This document shows, piece by piece, positions 11,244-21,784 of a stretch of DNA of 64,000 nt (the stretch's first letter is position 1; each line of letters begins with the position of its first letter). The notes under the pieces were generated by a model. That model was not told the DNA's origin and ran no database searches. It worked only from the letters and a program-made list of their open reading frames with translations. The position numbers were made by a program, and so were the translations under genes. The stretch comes from Oncomelania hupensis (taxonomy: Eukaryota > Mollusca > Gastropoda > Littorinimorpha > Pomatiopsidae): NCBI GenBank assembly GCA_036898135.1, contig CM072511.1:26125564-26189563 (forward strand), given 5' to 3'.

Positions 11244-13489
11244 CAAGACAAGGCAATAGAGGCAGTTTGTGCATCAAATTCTGCAGTTCACATCATTGCT
11301 GGAAAGGCTTATTCTAGGGCAATTAGAGCACATTTTCTTGTCGAAGCAGCATTGAGTGCAATATTTGTAAGCACATCCTTCAACATGTCATGGCTGTTGC
11401 TCCATCCTGAGACTTTGTCCAATGATTACAATCCTAGGAAGGAAAACGGTGATTGTCAAGAAGAAGAGTCACTTCTACATAATCCTGCAGATCTTGACAT
11501 AACAGATGACTTTGATTAGGCTCTTTTTGAATCACTGATGCAGGGCAAAACAACAGCAAGAGATGCTGCAATACATCCTGTATTAGGACGCATTAAAGCA
11601 ACGTTGGAAGATTTCAAACGACAATGTTCAAGTAGAACGAGCAAGCTATGGATTCAAGAAATGGTACACCTCCTTCACACAGCAATATAGGCTGAGAGAA
11701 CTGGAGACTTCAAGCTCCATCTATCTGCTGTTGCCAAAATGTTGCCCTATTTTGCTGCTTCAGGGCACAACCTCTACACCAAGTCGGCCAGGCTGTACTT
11801 ACAGCAAATGATGGAGTTGAACAAAACCTACCCAGAAGTCTATCACGATTTCATGGCAGGCCATCACATGAAAAGGAGAAGCGATCGCTATAGGGCTGGT
11901 CTGTCGTGTGATCTGGTGATTGAGCAAACATTGATGAGGACGCTGACGTCAAATGGTGGCCTAACTAAAGGGCGCGGAATGGGCGAACGACAAAGGCTTG
12001 TTTGGCTTCCCTATATGCCTGCTTGTGCAACAGCAAACCAATGGATGCAATCCTTGACGCAAACAGAGTTCACAACAAGTGAGCAGCACAAAGATTCTTC
12101 TGAAATAAGGCAAGAGAAAGACCACAAAGAAACTTTGACAGTCATCAACTATGTTTCATCAAAAAATCCGTTTTGCGCTGACATGAGTCTTAGGTCTATT
12201 GCTACTGGCCAAGCAGCTGACTCATCTGTCAATGCAGACCAAGCTGTTGAAATTGGTCAGCGCATTCTCCAAGGGATGACGGGTCAATCTCCAGCTGACG
12301 TGACGTTCAAGAAAAGCAATCAAGCAGTCACAATGACGACAAAAACTGGAGTGACTATTGGCCAGGAAATGGTGCAAGTGGATCCGCAGTTATTGTTTCA
12401 AAGGTTGGTGCAAGTCGCTGGGAATGATACCAACAGGCTCGAAGAAATGTTTTACTATGTACTGGCCAATGTACCTGCCTCCTTGGATTCCCCAGAAAAG
12501 CCAACAAACATACTCTTGCAGGATTTTTCTGGTCTGCTGTCAATGAAACTGCATCCTTGCCAAGAGAAAATGTGAAATACATTCTCGATGGTGGATCCCT
12601 TTTGCATCGCCTTCCATGGCCCAGAGGGTCGTCCTAAAAGATCTAGCAGAGATGTATGTCAGCTTTGTTGCTAGGAAACATACACTAGCTACAATCATTT
12701 TCGATGGCTATGTTGATGGCCCAAGTACCAAAGATGTTGCCCATCTTCGAAGAAGCAAAGGCATGGTTGGGAGACATGTAGCCTATGATCCTGACAGGAT
12801 CCTCTGCGAGACGAAGGAAATATTCTTGGCCAACTGCGAAAACAAACCGGAACAACAGTCTGTAATAACATTCTTTTTGCCCATGCATTCTGTGGATACG
12901 ACACGACATCTCATCCCTTCAACATCTCAAAATCACTCACAGTCAAGAAGCTTGATTCAGGAGAGCTCCTGGATGAGGCTAGAGTATTCAATGATAAGAT
13001 GTCAAGTCATGATGCTGTTGCAGCGGCTGGTGAGAGGGTATTTGTTCACCTGTACAGTGAAAAACGTTCTGATACCTTGACCAAACTGTGGTTTGTCAAA
13101 TATGAGCAAAAAGTGTCTGCAAGCCATACACAAATCCAAGCTAAAGTGCTCCCCCAACAGCAGCAGCAGCTGAATTCCATGCCTACAGAACATTCTACCA
13201 AGTCCAGGAGTAGCTGAGTCTAGACAGAGACCATGGTCTATCGCCAATGGATTGGGAATGGAAGTTACAGGAGGGTGGGCTACTTCCAATCATAACTAAT
13301 AAGCCAGCTTGTCCATAGGATATTTTGAATGTTATCCGCTGCTGCTGCTAGAAAGACTGCTCACCTGGCAGATGCAGATGCAGAAAGCACGGACTTACGT
13401 GCACCATAGCTTGTGGAGAATGCCGTGGAGTCAGCTGCACAAACTCTGTGGTTCAGCTGGATGACGAGTCGGATTCTGAGAGCGACTAA
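11244..13489 (+). pseudogene. Decayed copy of an uncharacterised invertebrate gene family with C-terminal CXC-like domain
   Basis: One frame runs from about 11244 to 12575 with two TAG stops (11517-11519, 11688-11690). Reading then continues in other frames (from 12572, 12616 and about 12870). Recognisable blocks include KAYSRAIRAHFLVEAALSAI, SDRYRAGLSCDLVIEQTLMR, TSEQHKDSSEIRQ, EMYVSFVARKHTLATIIFDG and HAFCGYDTTSHPFNISKSLT. The last 60 residues form a cysteine cluster, about 13335-13440, ending CGECRGVSCTNS and an acidic tail closing at 13487-13489. I recall this architecture from large uncharacterised families in molluscs and cnidarians; function is unknown. A likely internal deletion falls near 12850-12870. 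Stops and frame changes argue for a pseudogene, though introns cannot be wholly excluded. The SINE immediately upstream may mark the truncation point. Confidence 0.7.
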
Positions 13490-14259
13490 GGTAGACCACT
13501 TCTATATTCTACTGGAAAAATACTCAATTTCCTGGGTTTTTCTGTTTTTCTTTATTTCGTGTGTCTTCCTTTTAACTAATCTTTTTTCTCTTGTGAATTA
13601 AATAGAAGTCGACTTTTACAATCGAGATCAAGATTTTTAAGATCATCGGAATTTCGCATTTATACCCCTATGTTAATTAAATTTTAATCCACAGTCAGAA
13701 CTAAAACTGACACAGAAAGCGTTGAAACAGATTTTCGGACTGTATATGTTAAGAGCTTTCATTTGACATGCAACATGATATGGTTTTGAATTAAATGTTT
13801 ATTTCAAGTAATCTCCCTTTGACGTTTTGAAGTGTGAAAAAACATAAGCACCAAAAATCATGTTTCAGACCCCTTTTTTTTACTGGGACTTTTTATAGGT
13901 ATTTCCTCATTGCTTAAAGAATATTTTTTAATGCATAGCATTTTTATAGGAATTAGTTGCTTATTTGGCTATTTATTTCATTACTGGGACTGGACTAAAA
14001 GCTTAGTTTATATTTGACGGGAAGGCCTAAACAAGGGTGCCGCACCGCTGCGGTTCTGCGTATATATAAATATACACACTTAGTCTGTGTAGGTATATAC
14101 AGAAAAGTCTAACAGCGCGTGTTCTTTTGCTTGCAACCATTAAAATAAATCGTACCCTACCTGCGTCTGGATTCAGTAAAGTGAATACACTTAAAATTAA
14201 ACAAACGCATGAACAAAGCAAAAACCTTAACGCTGGAAATATCGACAGTTCTCTTATTT
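13490..14259. other. AT-rich unrecognised DNA
   Basis: A/T-rich 3' flank of the pseudogene with no open frame of note. A short TATA-rich string lies at about 14060-14080. Confidence 0.4.
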
Positions 14260-14838
14260 AACCCCCGTTGGGGTGCCGGGGGTTTCAGTAGTATCCCCAC
14301 TTTCTGGAAATTTAGTGCTTTAAATTCCCACTGTTGCTGTCTTTCTCATTTGTTCTTTCTCATTCCTGCTCTGTTCTATCAATCTGCTATACTATCTTCT
14401 TCTTCGCTAGACCAGTCACCTACCTTTTTTCTTGAAAACTCTTCCCGGACAAGACTCCTTATTTGTGTGTGAGGTCTGTTGGATCAGCTTGGGAATATTG
14501 GACGCTTTCTGCCAGGTGGTCACTAGGGCTTCCTATGATGTTATTATTTAGCAATGTAGGCATTTTATAGGTATGTGTTTTGTTGATAATCTATAATGAT
14601 GTTTGTATTCTATTTTGTTTTTGTAAACAGGGGTTCGATAAATTAGAGTAAGCCTCAGCGTCCCCTGCGTGGGATGTCTTTATTGTAAAGTGACTGGCTG
14701 GTGGAGAGCATTCAGTTTTACCTCTAGGGTTGCTTCAGCAGATCTTTTATGCGGATCTGGGGTTGTCCAGTCCTGATTTGGCTCGGAAGAGTCCGCTGGA
14801 CCTAAAGCAGTAATCATGTAATGTAATGTAATGTAAAT
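14260..14838 (+). repeat. Unclassified dispersed repeat D, copy B (full form)
   Basis: Starts TTAACCCCCGTTGGGGTGCC, carries the middle segment missing from copy A (from ACTTTCTGGAAATTTAGTGC to CTTCCTATGATGTTATTATT), then the shared CAATGTAGGC part, and ends CTGGACCTAAAGCAGTAATC with (ATGTA)n. It is about 580 bp and the best template for the family. No coding frame seen. Confidence 0.75.
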
Positions 14839-14891
14839 GACGCTCGCACTTTCTTTCATCGGAAACGGACTTTTTTTCCCAAGTAAACCTG

Positions 14892-14934
14892 GTGTGTGTG
14901 TGTGTGTGTGTGGGTGTGTGTGTGTGTGTGTGTG
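14892..14934. repeat. (TG)n microsatellite
   Basis: TG repeats with two TGGG interruptions, beside AACCCA/TGGGTT motifs. Confidence 0.9.
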
Positions 14935-15035
14935 GGTACCCACAAAAGCGCACAAATGGGTAGCAGACCTTGTCTTTTCTAGTAACAAATGGGTTTATTT
15001 GCTTGAAACCCACTTTTTTCCAGGAACCCACTTTT

Positions 15036-15121
15036 TTCTAAGTGCGCGGGAGTGCTCTTTTAGTGCATGGGAGTGCAGTTGTAGTGCATAAGAGTGTTTT
15101 AAGTACATAGGAGTGCACTAT
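15036..15121. repeat. Short degenerate tandem repeat, about 21-bp period
   Basis: Four imperfect units of the type AGTGCATGGGAGTGC plus a T-rich spacer. Confidence 0.65.
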
Positions 15122-15172
15122 CCGGGACGGACAAAATACAGTGAATTTTTGGAAAAGTTTGAAGCAAAGTTC

Positions 15173-15276
15173 GACCTATTTCGTCGCCTATAGGAGACGA
15201 AATAGGTCAACTTTCTAGAGAAGGGTTAGGGTAAGGGCTAGTTGCAGCGCTGCAACTAACCCTTGCCCTAACCCTT
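15173..15276. repeat. Two adjacent palindromes, one telomere-like
   Basis: The first (15173-15208) has arms GACCTATTTCGTC around a 10-base centre. The second (15221-15276) has 28-base arms with 2 mismatches and no loop, built from AAGGGTTAGGGTAAGGG and ending TTGCAGC at the centre. Both could extrude as hairpins. No gene. Confidence 0.85.
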
Positions 15277-15347
15277 TTCCATCAAAAAATTACTTTCCGA
15301 TTCCTACATTCTTAAATGAACCCATTTGTGATGTATTGCAAGTACGT

Positions 15348-15349
<2 letters not shown>

Positions 15350-15408
<59 letters not shown>
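15350..15408. repeat. (TG)n microsatellite
   Basis: About 29 TG units, again flanked by AACCCA and TGGGTT motifs. Confidence 0.95.
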
Positions 15409-15410
<2 letters not shown>

Positions 15411-15708
15411 TACCTAACCATAACAGTGGGTTTATGCATAGGTTACACTTACGTGCAACTGGGTTTAAAAAAATACTGGGTTCCAAAATCTGAAACTCAG
15501 TTTTTTTAAAACCGGCTTTGCAATAGGAATAACAAAAAAAGTGTATACGCAAAGTCTGAGCGAGAAACCCACAATTGCGGTTGAGTCAACTTTGAGTTTG
15601 AGCCAGTTAACACTCCGCGATGTGTGTTCCCGCTGGTCAACCAGTCGAATACACGCACTGTCAGGGGAAGTAACTCGGAACGCCACACGCTACGTGCCGT
15701 TTGGCAAG

Positions 15709-18388
15709 ATGGAGGTACGTGTTTTTTCGTCTTATTCAGTTGTATTTTGTCCTTCTGTCTCTGTAAATTGTTCTTTAATCTATATTTTGTGCTTCTAGGA
15801 TGTGGCTTTAAAATGTTCCCTTGTTAAAATTTCAAGCTTTTTCGGTGTGCTTTTGTACTTTTAAAATCATATCAATTTTCGTGTGGATGTTGTGGTCGAT
15901 TGTCAACACAGGGTCTGCATTTTTGTTTGTTACTTTTTGAAGAACACAAAAATAAATTTGCTGCATTTTAAGCGTCCTTGTATCTGATATTAATGAAGAG
16001 TCTTGTGAAGTCTCTTGAACATTGAAACAGTTACCATGAGAAATGTATGTCTCCTTTGTTCACACTGGGGTTTTCAAAACTTGCATTTTTTCTCATTTAC
16101 AAAAAATACGGTCAGTGAAGATAGTACAAGAAGTAAATAAGGGAGGTATTGATGTGTTATTTTATTCATATGTAGATTGATTAAATAAATGTTTAAAAAT
16201 ATTTTTGCAGAATAACAATTTTAGTAGGCAAAATGCAATGTTATCAGAATAAAAAACAATAAGCTTTTAACGTGTACCGTAAATTATACTGCAACTTTTA
16301 TTTTTCTGTATTTTCCTTGTGTTCTGATGTAATTAAAAAAAACACATGTTGCAACAAACAGTAAAATACAAAATTCTGGCTGCCGTTACCTACATAAGTT
16401 ATAGCTTTTGGTTTATGGTTCACCTGTCTGTTTTCCTTGGATGAAGGGAAATAGAATATGTGAAAACTGATTGATGCATTAAACTGCTTAACATTTGGAT
16501 TTTTTGTGGAGACCAAGCGTGTTTGCCAGTATCAAATTGTTGTATCTGGCAAACTCCAACAGTCTCAGACCCCTGTCATTTGTCTCGTTGTTGCAGTGGG
16601 GTCCACATTAATAGCTAGAGCACCATTTTCAGATCTGCATCTACTCCATTTCCCAAATTGTTAGCTGTAATTCTGAGTAAGCATAATTATTTTAATAAAT
16701 TCTGTTATTCCTTTTTTTCCCAGAACATCCTGTTATGCCTCGAGTTTATCCGGTTGCGGAGAAGTCGCTGTAGTCCGACGATGACCCAGGAGGCGTTTGG
16801 AAGGAAGACGTCCCACTCCATCACCATCAACATCTTCATCGCCTTCATTGTACTCATCAGGTGACAGGTGGTGTGTGTCAGTACTTATTGAATTTTATAA
16901 TATTGTTGTTCGCTTTGAAAAAAACACTCATTGATTGCTGTATAAAATCGGTGCCACAGCAAAGCAGTTAACAACTGGCAGCTCCACGTCTCAGATCAAA
17001 CTGTGACCTGCTAACACAAGGTGTTGGTGGTATATTGTTTCTACATTGCAAAGGGGGAGGTGAGGAGAGCTTGGATGAGGGAGGAGAATGGGGGGGGGGG
17101 GACATTAGTGTACATGGCAGAGCTAGACATCCTTGTTGAATAAGATCAAAGTTTTAGCTCAATTTTACAGTTGTTAATGGGGCACATGAAATGCAGATTA
17201 CATTATTATAATGTACACAATTCGCTCTGGGCTTTTCAGGTTATATAGGTATGCTTTGGATTTTAAAAAGCAGGCATGTTGAGGAACCTTTGTACTTGTG
17301 CTTTCATGGGGTGGCCTCGTGGCGCAGTTGATAAGTCGCCGGTTTCCTATGCCGAAGGTCGCGGGTTCGATTCCCGCAAGGGGCGAACGTATGTGACTTA
17401 GGTACGAGACTATTGAGGTCACCGAGGATTTTCTCCGGGCACTCCGGTTTCCTCCCTCCCTTCAATAATGGTACAAGATGCAGTCAATATAAAAATTTCA
17501 AAAATAAAAAATTCGATTTTCTTCCGTCTTCTAATAGCGATCTCCCTGCCTTTACACCACCTGTTTGAGTGATGTATGTGTATTTGGTGTGTGAATGAGA
17601 CAGGTGAGCGTGTATGTTGGTATAGATCGCCGCGCTTTGAGCCTTGGGGAAAGGCGCGTACCTAGCATCCTGTATTATTATTTATTATTATTTACTGAGT
17701 AGCTAGTAAGCATAAGAGTTTCTATAACTATTTTATAACTTGGTTGCTAGTAGCTAGTGTGTCGAAGTGGTTAGTGGGAAAAAATGCTGTCCCACTTCCT
17801 CCGGGCTTTTGTGCCCTTTTTTCCCCAACCTCTACCCCCTAAACTTTAAATGTGTTTTGCTTGTTTCTTTTACACTTTAAAGAGGGTGAGTAGTACATTC
17901 ATGTACAAGAAAACTAAAGTCCAGAATATAATATTTCATTGATGAATCAGTAGACAGTATTGTCAGTCAATCCCTTTTTGTAGTTGAGCCAGTTCAAGCC
18001 TCTACTCTTTTCAACTTCCATTCCCTTCTCCCACCCCAGGCCCACCACCCCACCCTTTGACCATCCTCATACCTTGGTTTGAAAATGTTCTTATGCCGCT
18101 GAATTTGTTCTGTTGTTTAAACCCTGTGTTCTGATGCTGCTACTTGTTCGCAGGAGGGCTGAAGAGCAGCATGAGGATTCTAAAGACTCTAATTCATCGG
18201 AAGGTTCAGTCAAGAAACAAGCTAGAAAAAGGCGTCAAAGCCAGCAGACCGAAATGCATACAACATCCCCATCATCAGCTTTGTTGCTGCCATCAGTGCT
18301 ACCCCGTTCTCCAGGGTGTGAACCAAGTGCCATGAATCGTTTAGATAGAATATATATTCAAATTTGTTTGCAAATCTATTCAAGATGA
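15709..18388 (+). CDS. Candidate three-exon gene, unknown product (weak model)
   Basis: I do not recognise a protein. The model joins 15709-15714 (ATGGAG before GTACGT), 16724-16860 (after a TTTTTTTCCCAG acceptor, before GTGACAG) and 18154-18388 (after CTTGTTCGCAG, stop TGA). The phases agree across both introns, giving 125 residues. Exon 2 reads hydrophobic near its end (TINIFIAFIVLI). Exon 3 is polar and basic (KKQARKRRQSQQ) and looks disordered. The first exon lies in a somewhat CpG-containing stretch, and the second intron contains a SINE (17308). Against it: no homology I can name, exon 2 is also open on the other strand, and splice sites of this quality occur by chance. Confidence 0.28.
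17308..17692 (+). mobile_element. tRNA-derived SINE, family 1, copy 3
   Basis: Starts GGGGTGGCCTCGTGGCGCAG with a clean B box GGGTTCGATTCCC, the same body as the 8715 copy, and a short interrupted ATT tail. It lies within the second intron of the weak gene model. Confidence 0.9.
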
Positions 18389-18418
18389 GTCCTAAATAGT
18401 AAAAAAGTGCATGTTTAA

Positions 18419-18812
18419 ATAATAATAATAATGTCGTCATTTGTAAGGCGCCTTAGCCTAAGGATCAAGGCGCTGGCCGATACAGGATCTAACTCAAACC
18501 GCCCGAGACGCCACCCGCCGCCTTTGGGCGCATGGTCTGACGCCCGGACAACTGAGCACAATCCTGGGCAGCCAGGGATGGAGGAGAAGGACCAAGTGCA
18601 TGCTGGGTGTGTTCTTGTTACCGGCACTCACCCGTCTAGGACATGAGCGTCAGGATCTTTAAAGTCCGTTATGATGGAATGCATGCGACACAGACTAGAC
18701 CTCGGTTTATACTCTCATCCGAAGGAGAAGGAAAACAGGAGTAAAGTGTCTTTCCCAGGGACACAACACAATGGCCCGGCCAGGGCTTGAACCCGGGACC
18801 TTCAGTTAATGT
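18419..18812 (-). mobile_element. tRNA-derived SINE, family 2, copy 2, with (ATT)n tail
   Basis: The minus strand reads CCCGGGTTCAAGCCCTGGCC (B box), TGTGTCCCTGGGAAAGACAC, GGTGAGTGCCGGTAACAAGA, then the 3' section GCCAGCGCCTTGATCCTTAG with complementary AAGGCGCC, and (ATT)n. The A-box end is lost at about 18812. The GCGCC...GGCGC tail arrangement parallels that of family 1. Confidence 0.85.
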
Positions 18813-20265
18813 TGTCTGTCTGTCTGCCTTCCATCTGTGCAAAACTTTAAAGTGGCTAATTACACGAGACCTCGAAAATTATCAGTGATTGAATGACTAC
18901 ACTTCAAGGTCAAGGTCACAGGTTCAACAAATGTTAGTCAAGCTATGTCAATTTCCACAAAATTTCTTGTTAATCCTAAGTTATTAATATTAACTAAACT
19001 TCAGATTGTTTGATGCATGATAGGTATCAATGAGACGCACATGCATATTTTGTCAACCTTGCTCCAAGGTGAAGGCCATTGGAGATGTCCAAAATAATAA
19101 CATCTTTTGCTGTAGTTTATTTTATCGTACATGAGTGCATTTATAGCTGGAGGTCAAGGTCAAGAGCATCGAAATATCAAAGCTTGTATTACTTTGCATT
19201 TTAAACCCACCGTTTCAATCATTTAACTTTTTTTTTCTGGCATCTCATTTTTGTGTTATTTATTGGGAGTTCCATAAGGAGCATGTGAGTCATATGGACT
19301 TGCCTTTCCAGTGATTGATGGTGTTCATCATGTTCAAAGCTTTTTGAGGTGCTACTTGTCATTAAGTAATGGAAATTTACTGCTCTGTATTGTGTAGACT
19401 AGTTTTTAGGCCCGTTTTGTTATGTAGTAGATTTCTGTCTTAAACTTAAGAGAAAGCGTGGATTAATCTGGCAAAGTACCAAATTATATTTGTATGTTAT
19501 TCTCGGGGTTCTTGTTCATCAAAAAGCAATGTCAAGACTAATGACTATATAATAATATTCTGCTCTTCACATGGTTTTATTATACCTTTGAGGTGCTGGA
19601 AAAAAAACGAATTATAAGTGGTTGCACTCAATTGATCCTTATTCAGAATATATTAACGTAACGGGAAACCATAAACAATTTATGTAAAACTTAACTAATT
19701 GAAGTTGATAAAAAAGTAATAATAATATATACAAATTATGCTCTACTAGACACTTTCAAACTAAAAATGTTAACAAATTATGTCTGTGTTATGTTGTTCA
19801 TATGTTTGTTTTACATTACCAATTCTCTGCTTTTTTATTTTTCCATTCCTCTTCTTTTCCAATGAAGATTTGTATACTTTTCCACCCTTCTCATTCTTTC
19901 TTTTCCTCTGGAGATTTTATGCTTTTTCTCCACGCTTCTCCTCATTCTTTCTATTAATTCTTCTTCATACTCCTCATACTTTTTCTTCTTTCTCCTTCTT
20001 GCCTTTTCTTCAATGATTTGATTTAAATCTGGAAGTAAAGTAATAAATTGAACATGAAAAAATTATCCACAGTTAACATTTGAGAACGACAAGATATCTT
20101 TTTTTTGCAGATCTTCCAGTCTGGATTCAAATTAAAAAACCTTTAAAACCATACAATACAAAGTAAATGTAAGCAAAGTAAATATGACAAAAATGTTTGC
20201 TTAATGCCGAATTTTTCTTTTCGATTTTTACTGACACCAGCTAATAATTTATTTTTTGGGCTATG
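18813..20265. other. AT-rich unrecognised DNA
   Basis: Strings such as CAAGGTCAAGGTCACAGG (about 18905) and GAGGTCAAGGTCAAGAGC (about 19150) suggest a worn copy of the dispersed repeat seen at 2771. No coding signal. A pyrimidine-rich tract lies at 19835-20010. Confidence 0.45.
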
Positions 20266-20372
20266 GGGAGAAAAAGAGGGTCATGCACTGACCTATCCAG
20301 AGGTACACTGTAACAACCTCAGACCTTTCGGTTCTCAGTTCAATGCTTTAACCACTGAGCTACCGCCCAGTT
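20266..20372 (-). mobile_element. tRNA-derived SINE head fragment, unassigned family
   Basis: The minus strand reads GGCGGTAGCTCAGTGGTTAA and further on GAAAGGTCTGAGGTT. The A box is good and the B box poor. Only the head is recognisable. Confidence 0.5.
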
Positions 20373-20872
20373 CTTAAAGTAAATGGCAAAAGTCTATCCT
20401 TCAATAACAGCTCTAATTCTATACAGTAGCCTATATATCAACTGAAAATATTGTAATTGAAATTATAAAAACAAAATCAGAGGAAATTCTGAGCAATAGT
20501 AAAAGTTGTTTCATTAGTTGAATTAAACTAAAAGTGTCAGTGTACTGCACTCACGTACTGAAAATCTTGCAAATGCAACCTTGGCCATTTATACGTTTTG
20601 GTTGTGTCCGTGTGTGTGATAAACCCAGTTTTTCCACAGAAACCCAGATGTCCAATATGCATGTGTAAAAACCCACTAGTATCAAATGAACCCACTATTT
20701 CATAGCGCAATTTCTCCTTTTGTTTTTGTCAAAAATGAAAACGGTTGTGACAGATAACCTTAACAGAGGCTATTGTATCCGTTGAGTGAATAGGAATGGT
20801 CTGTAATGAAGGGAAAGGATGGAACCCAGTTTGCCTTGTTTTGAACATAAACCCACTATTATAGTTTTGAAC

Positions 20873-20920
<48 letters not shown>

Positions 20921-21423
20921 CGTATGTAAAAGCAGACAAAATAAATTAATTGATGAACGTTTCAATATTTTTCATCAGTGCATGGGTCGGTTTGTGGTTT
21001 CTATATTTTAAAAAAAAAACATAAATAATTTTTATTTTTAGAAATACACGTCTTTTATAGCGACCGGGTGATCCCAGTAAATAGGACGGTGCAAAGGCAC
21101 GCCGGGAATGATCGTGGACAACATGTGGCTAGCTGCTGTATCCAAAACGCGCGGTTTGACCACACTGTCTTCTCTTCTTACACATGGTAAAAGGGACCAG
21201 CAAAACACAAAAACAATGCCCTACAATGTTTTCACAGACAGGTAACACGAAGAAGCAAGAGTCAGTGGCTGTGCATTCGTGTCTGAAGTCAGATGAGCAA
21301 ACAAAGATTCCCGTGAAAAATTATGGACTGACATAGAAACAGAAACTGTAGCAACAACAGCGGCAGCAGCACCACCACCACTCCCATTACTACCCCAACA
21401 AGTGTTAACGTTAACCTTAAACT
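20373..21423. other. Unrecognised DNA with AACCCA motifs and a (TG)n tract
   Basis: Between 20620 and 20860 the words AAACCCAGT and AAACCCACT recur several times, as they do around 14940-15500. A (TG)n tract occupies 20875-20918. No gene recognised. Confidence 0.5.
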
Positions 21424-21493
21424 GGAAGAAGAAGAAGAAGAAGAAGAAGAAGAAGAAGAAGAAGAAGAAGAAGAAGAAGAAGAAGAAGACGAC

Positions 21494-21564
<71 letters not shown>
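21424..21564. repeat. (GAA)n-(GAT)n compound microsatellite
   Basis: About 20 GAA units, a GAC bridge, then about 25 GAT units. Confidence 0.95.
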
Positions 21565-21718
21565 CAAGTGTTTAACTTTAATAATGCACATTTATTTAAA
21601 CAAAATAACTTGCCAGAGCTACCACCAAACTGTACGATTAATCATGAAATATATAAAAGCAAAGAGGAAACTATTTGGGGAAAAAAGTGCAATGGTGTCT
21701 GAAGTTAGTAGTGATAAA

Positions 21719-21784
21719 CAGTACGCTGGTTAAACGATCATCTGCTGTGCCCCAACAACTCTCGAGTTACGGAATAGGATATAA
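21719..21784 (+). mobile_element. RTE-type LINE 3' fragment, copy 2
   Basis: Matches the final part of the RTE family (AGTACGCTGGTTAAACGATC to CTCGAGTTACGGAATAGGAT). Its GGATA tail is split by the hAT element that starts at 21785. Confidence 0.7.
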
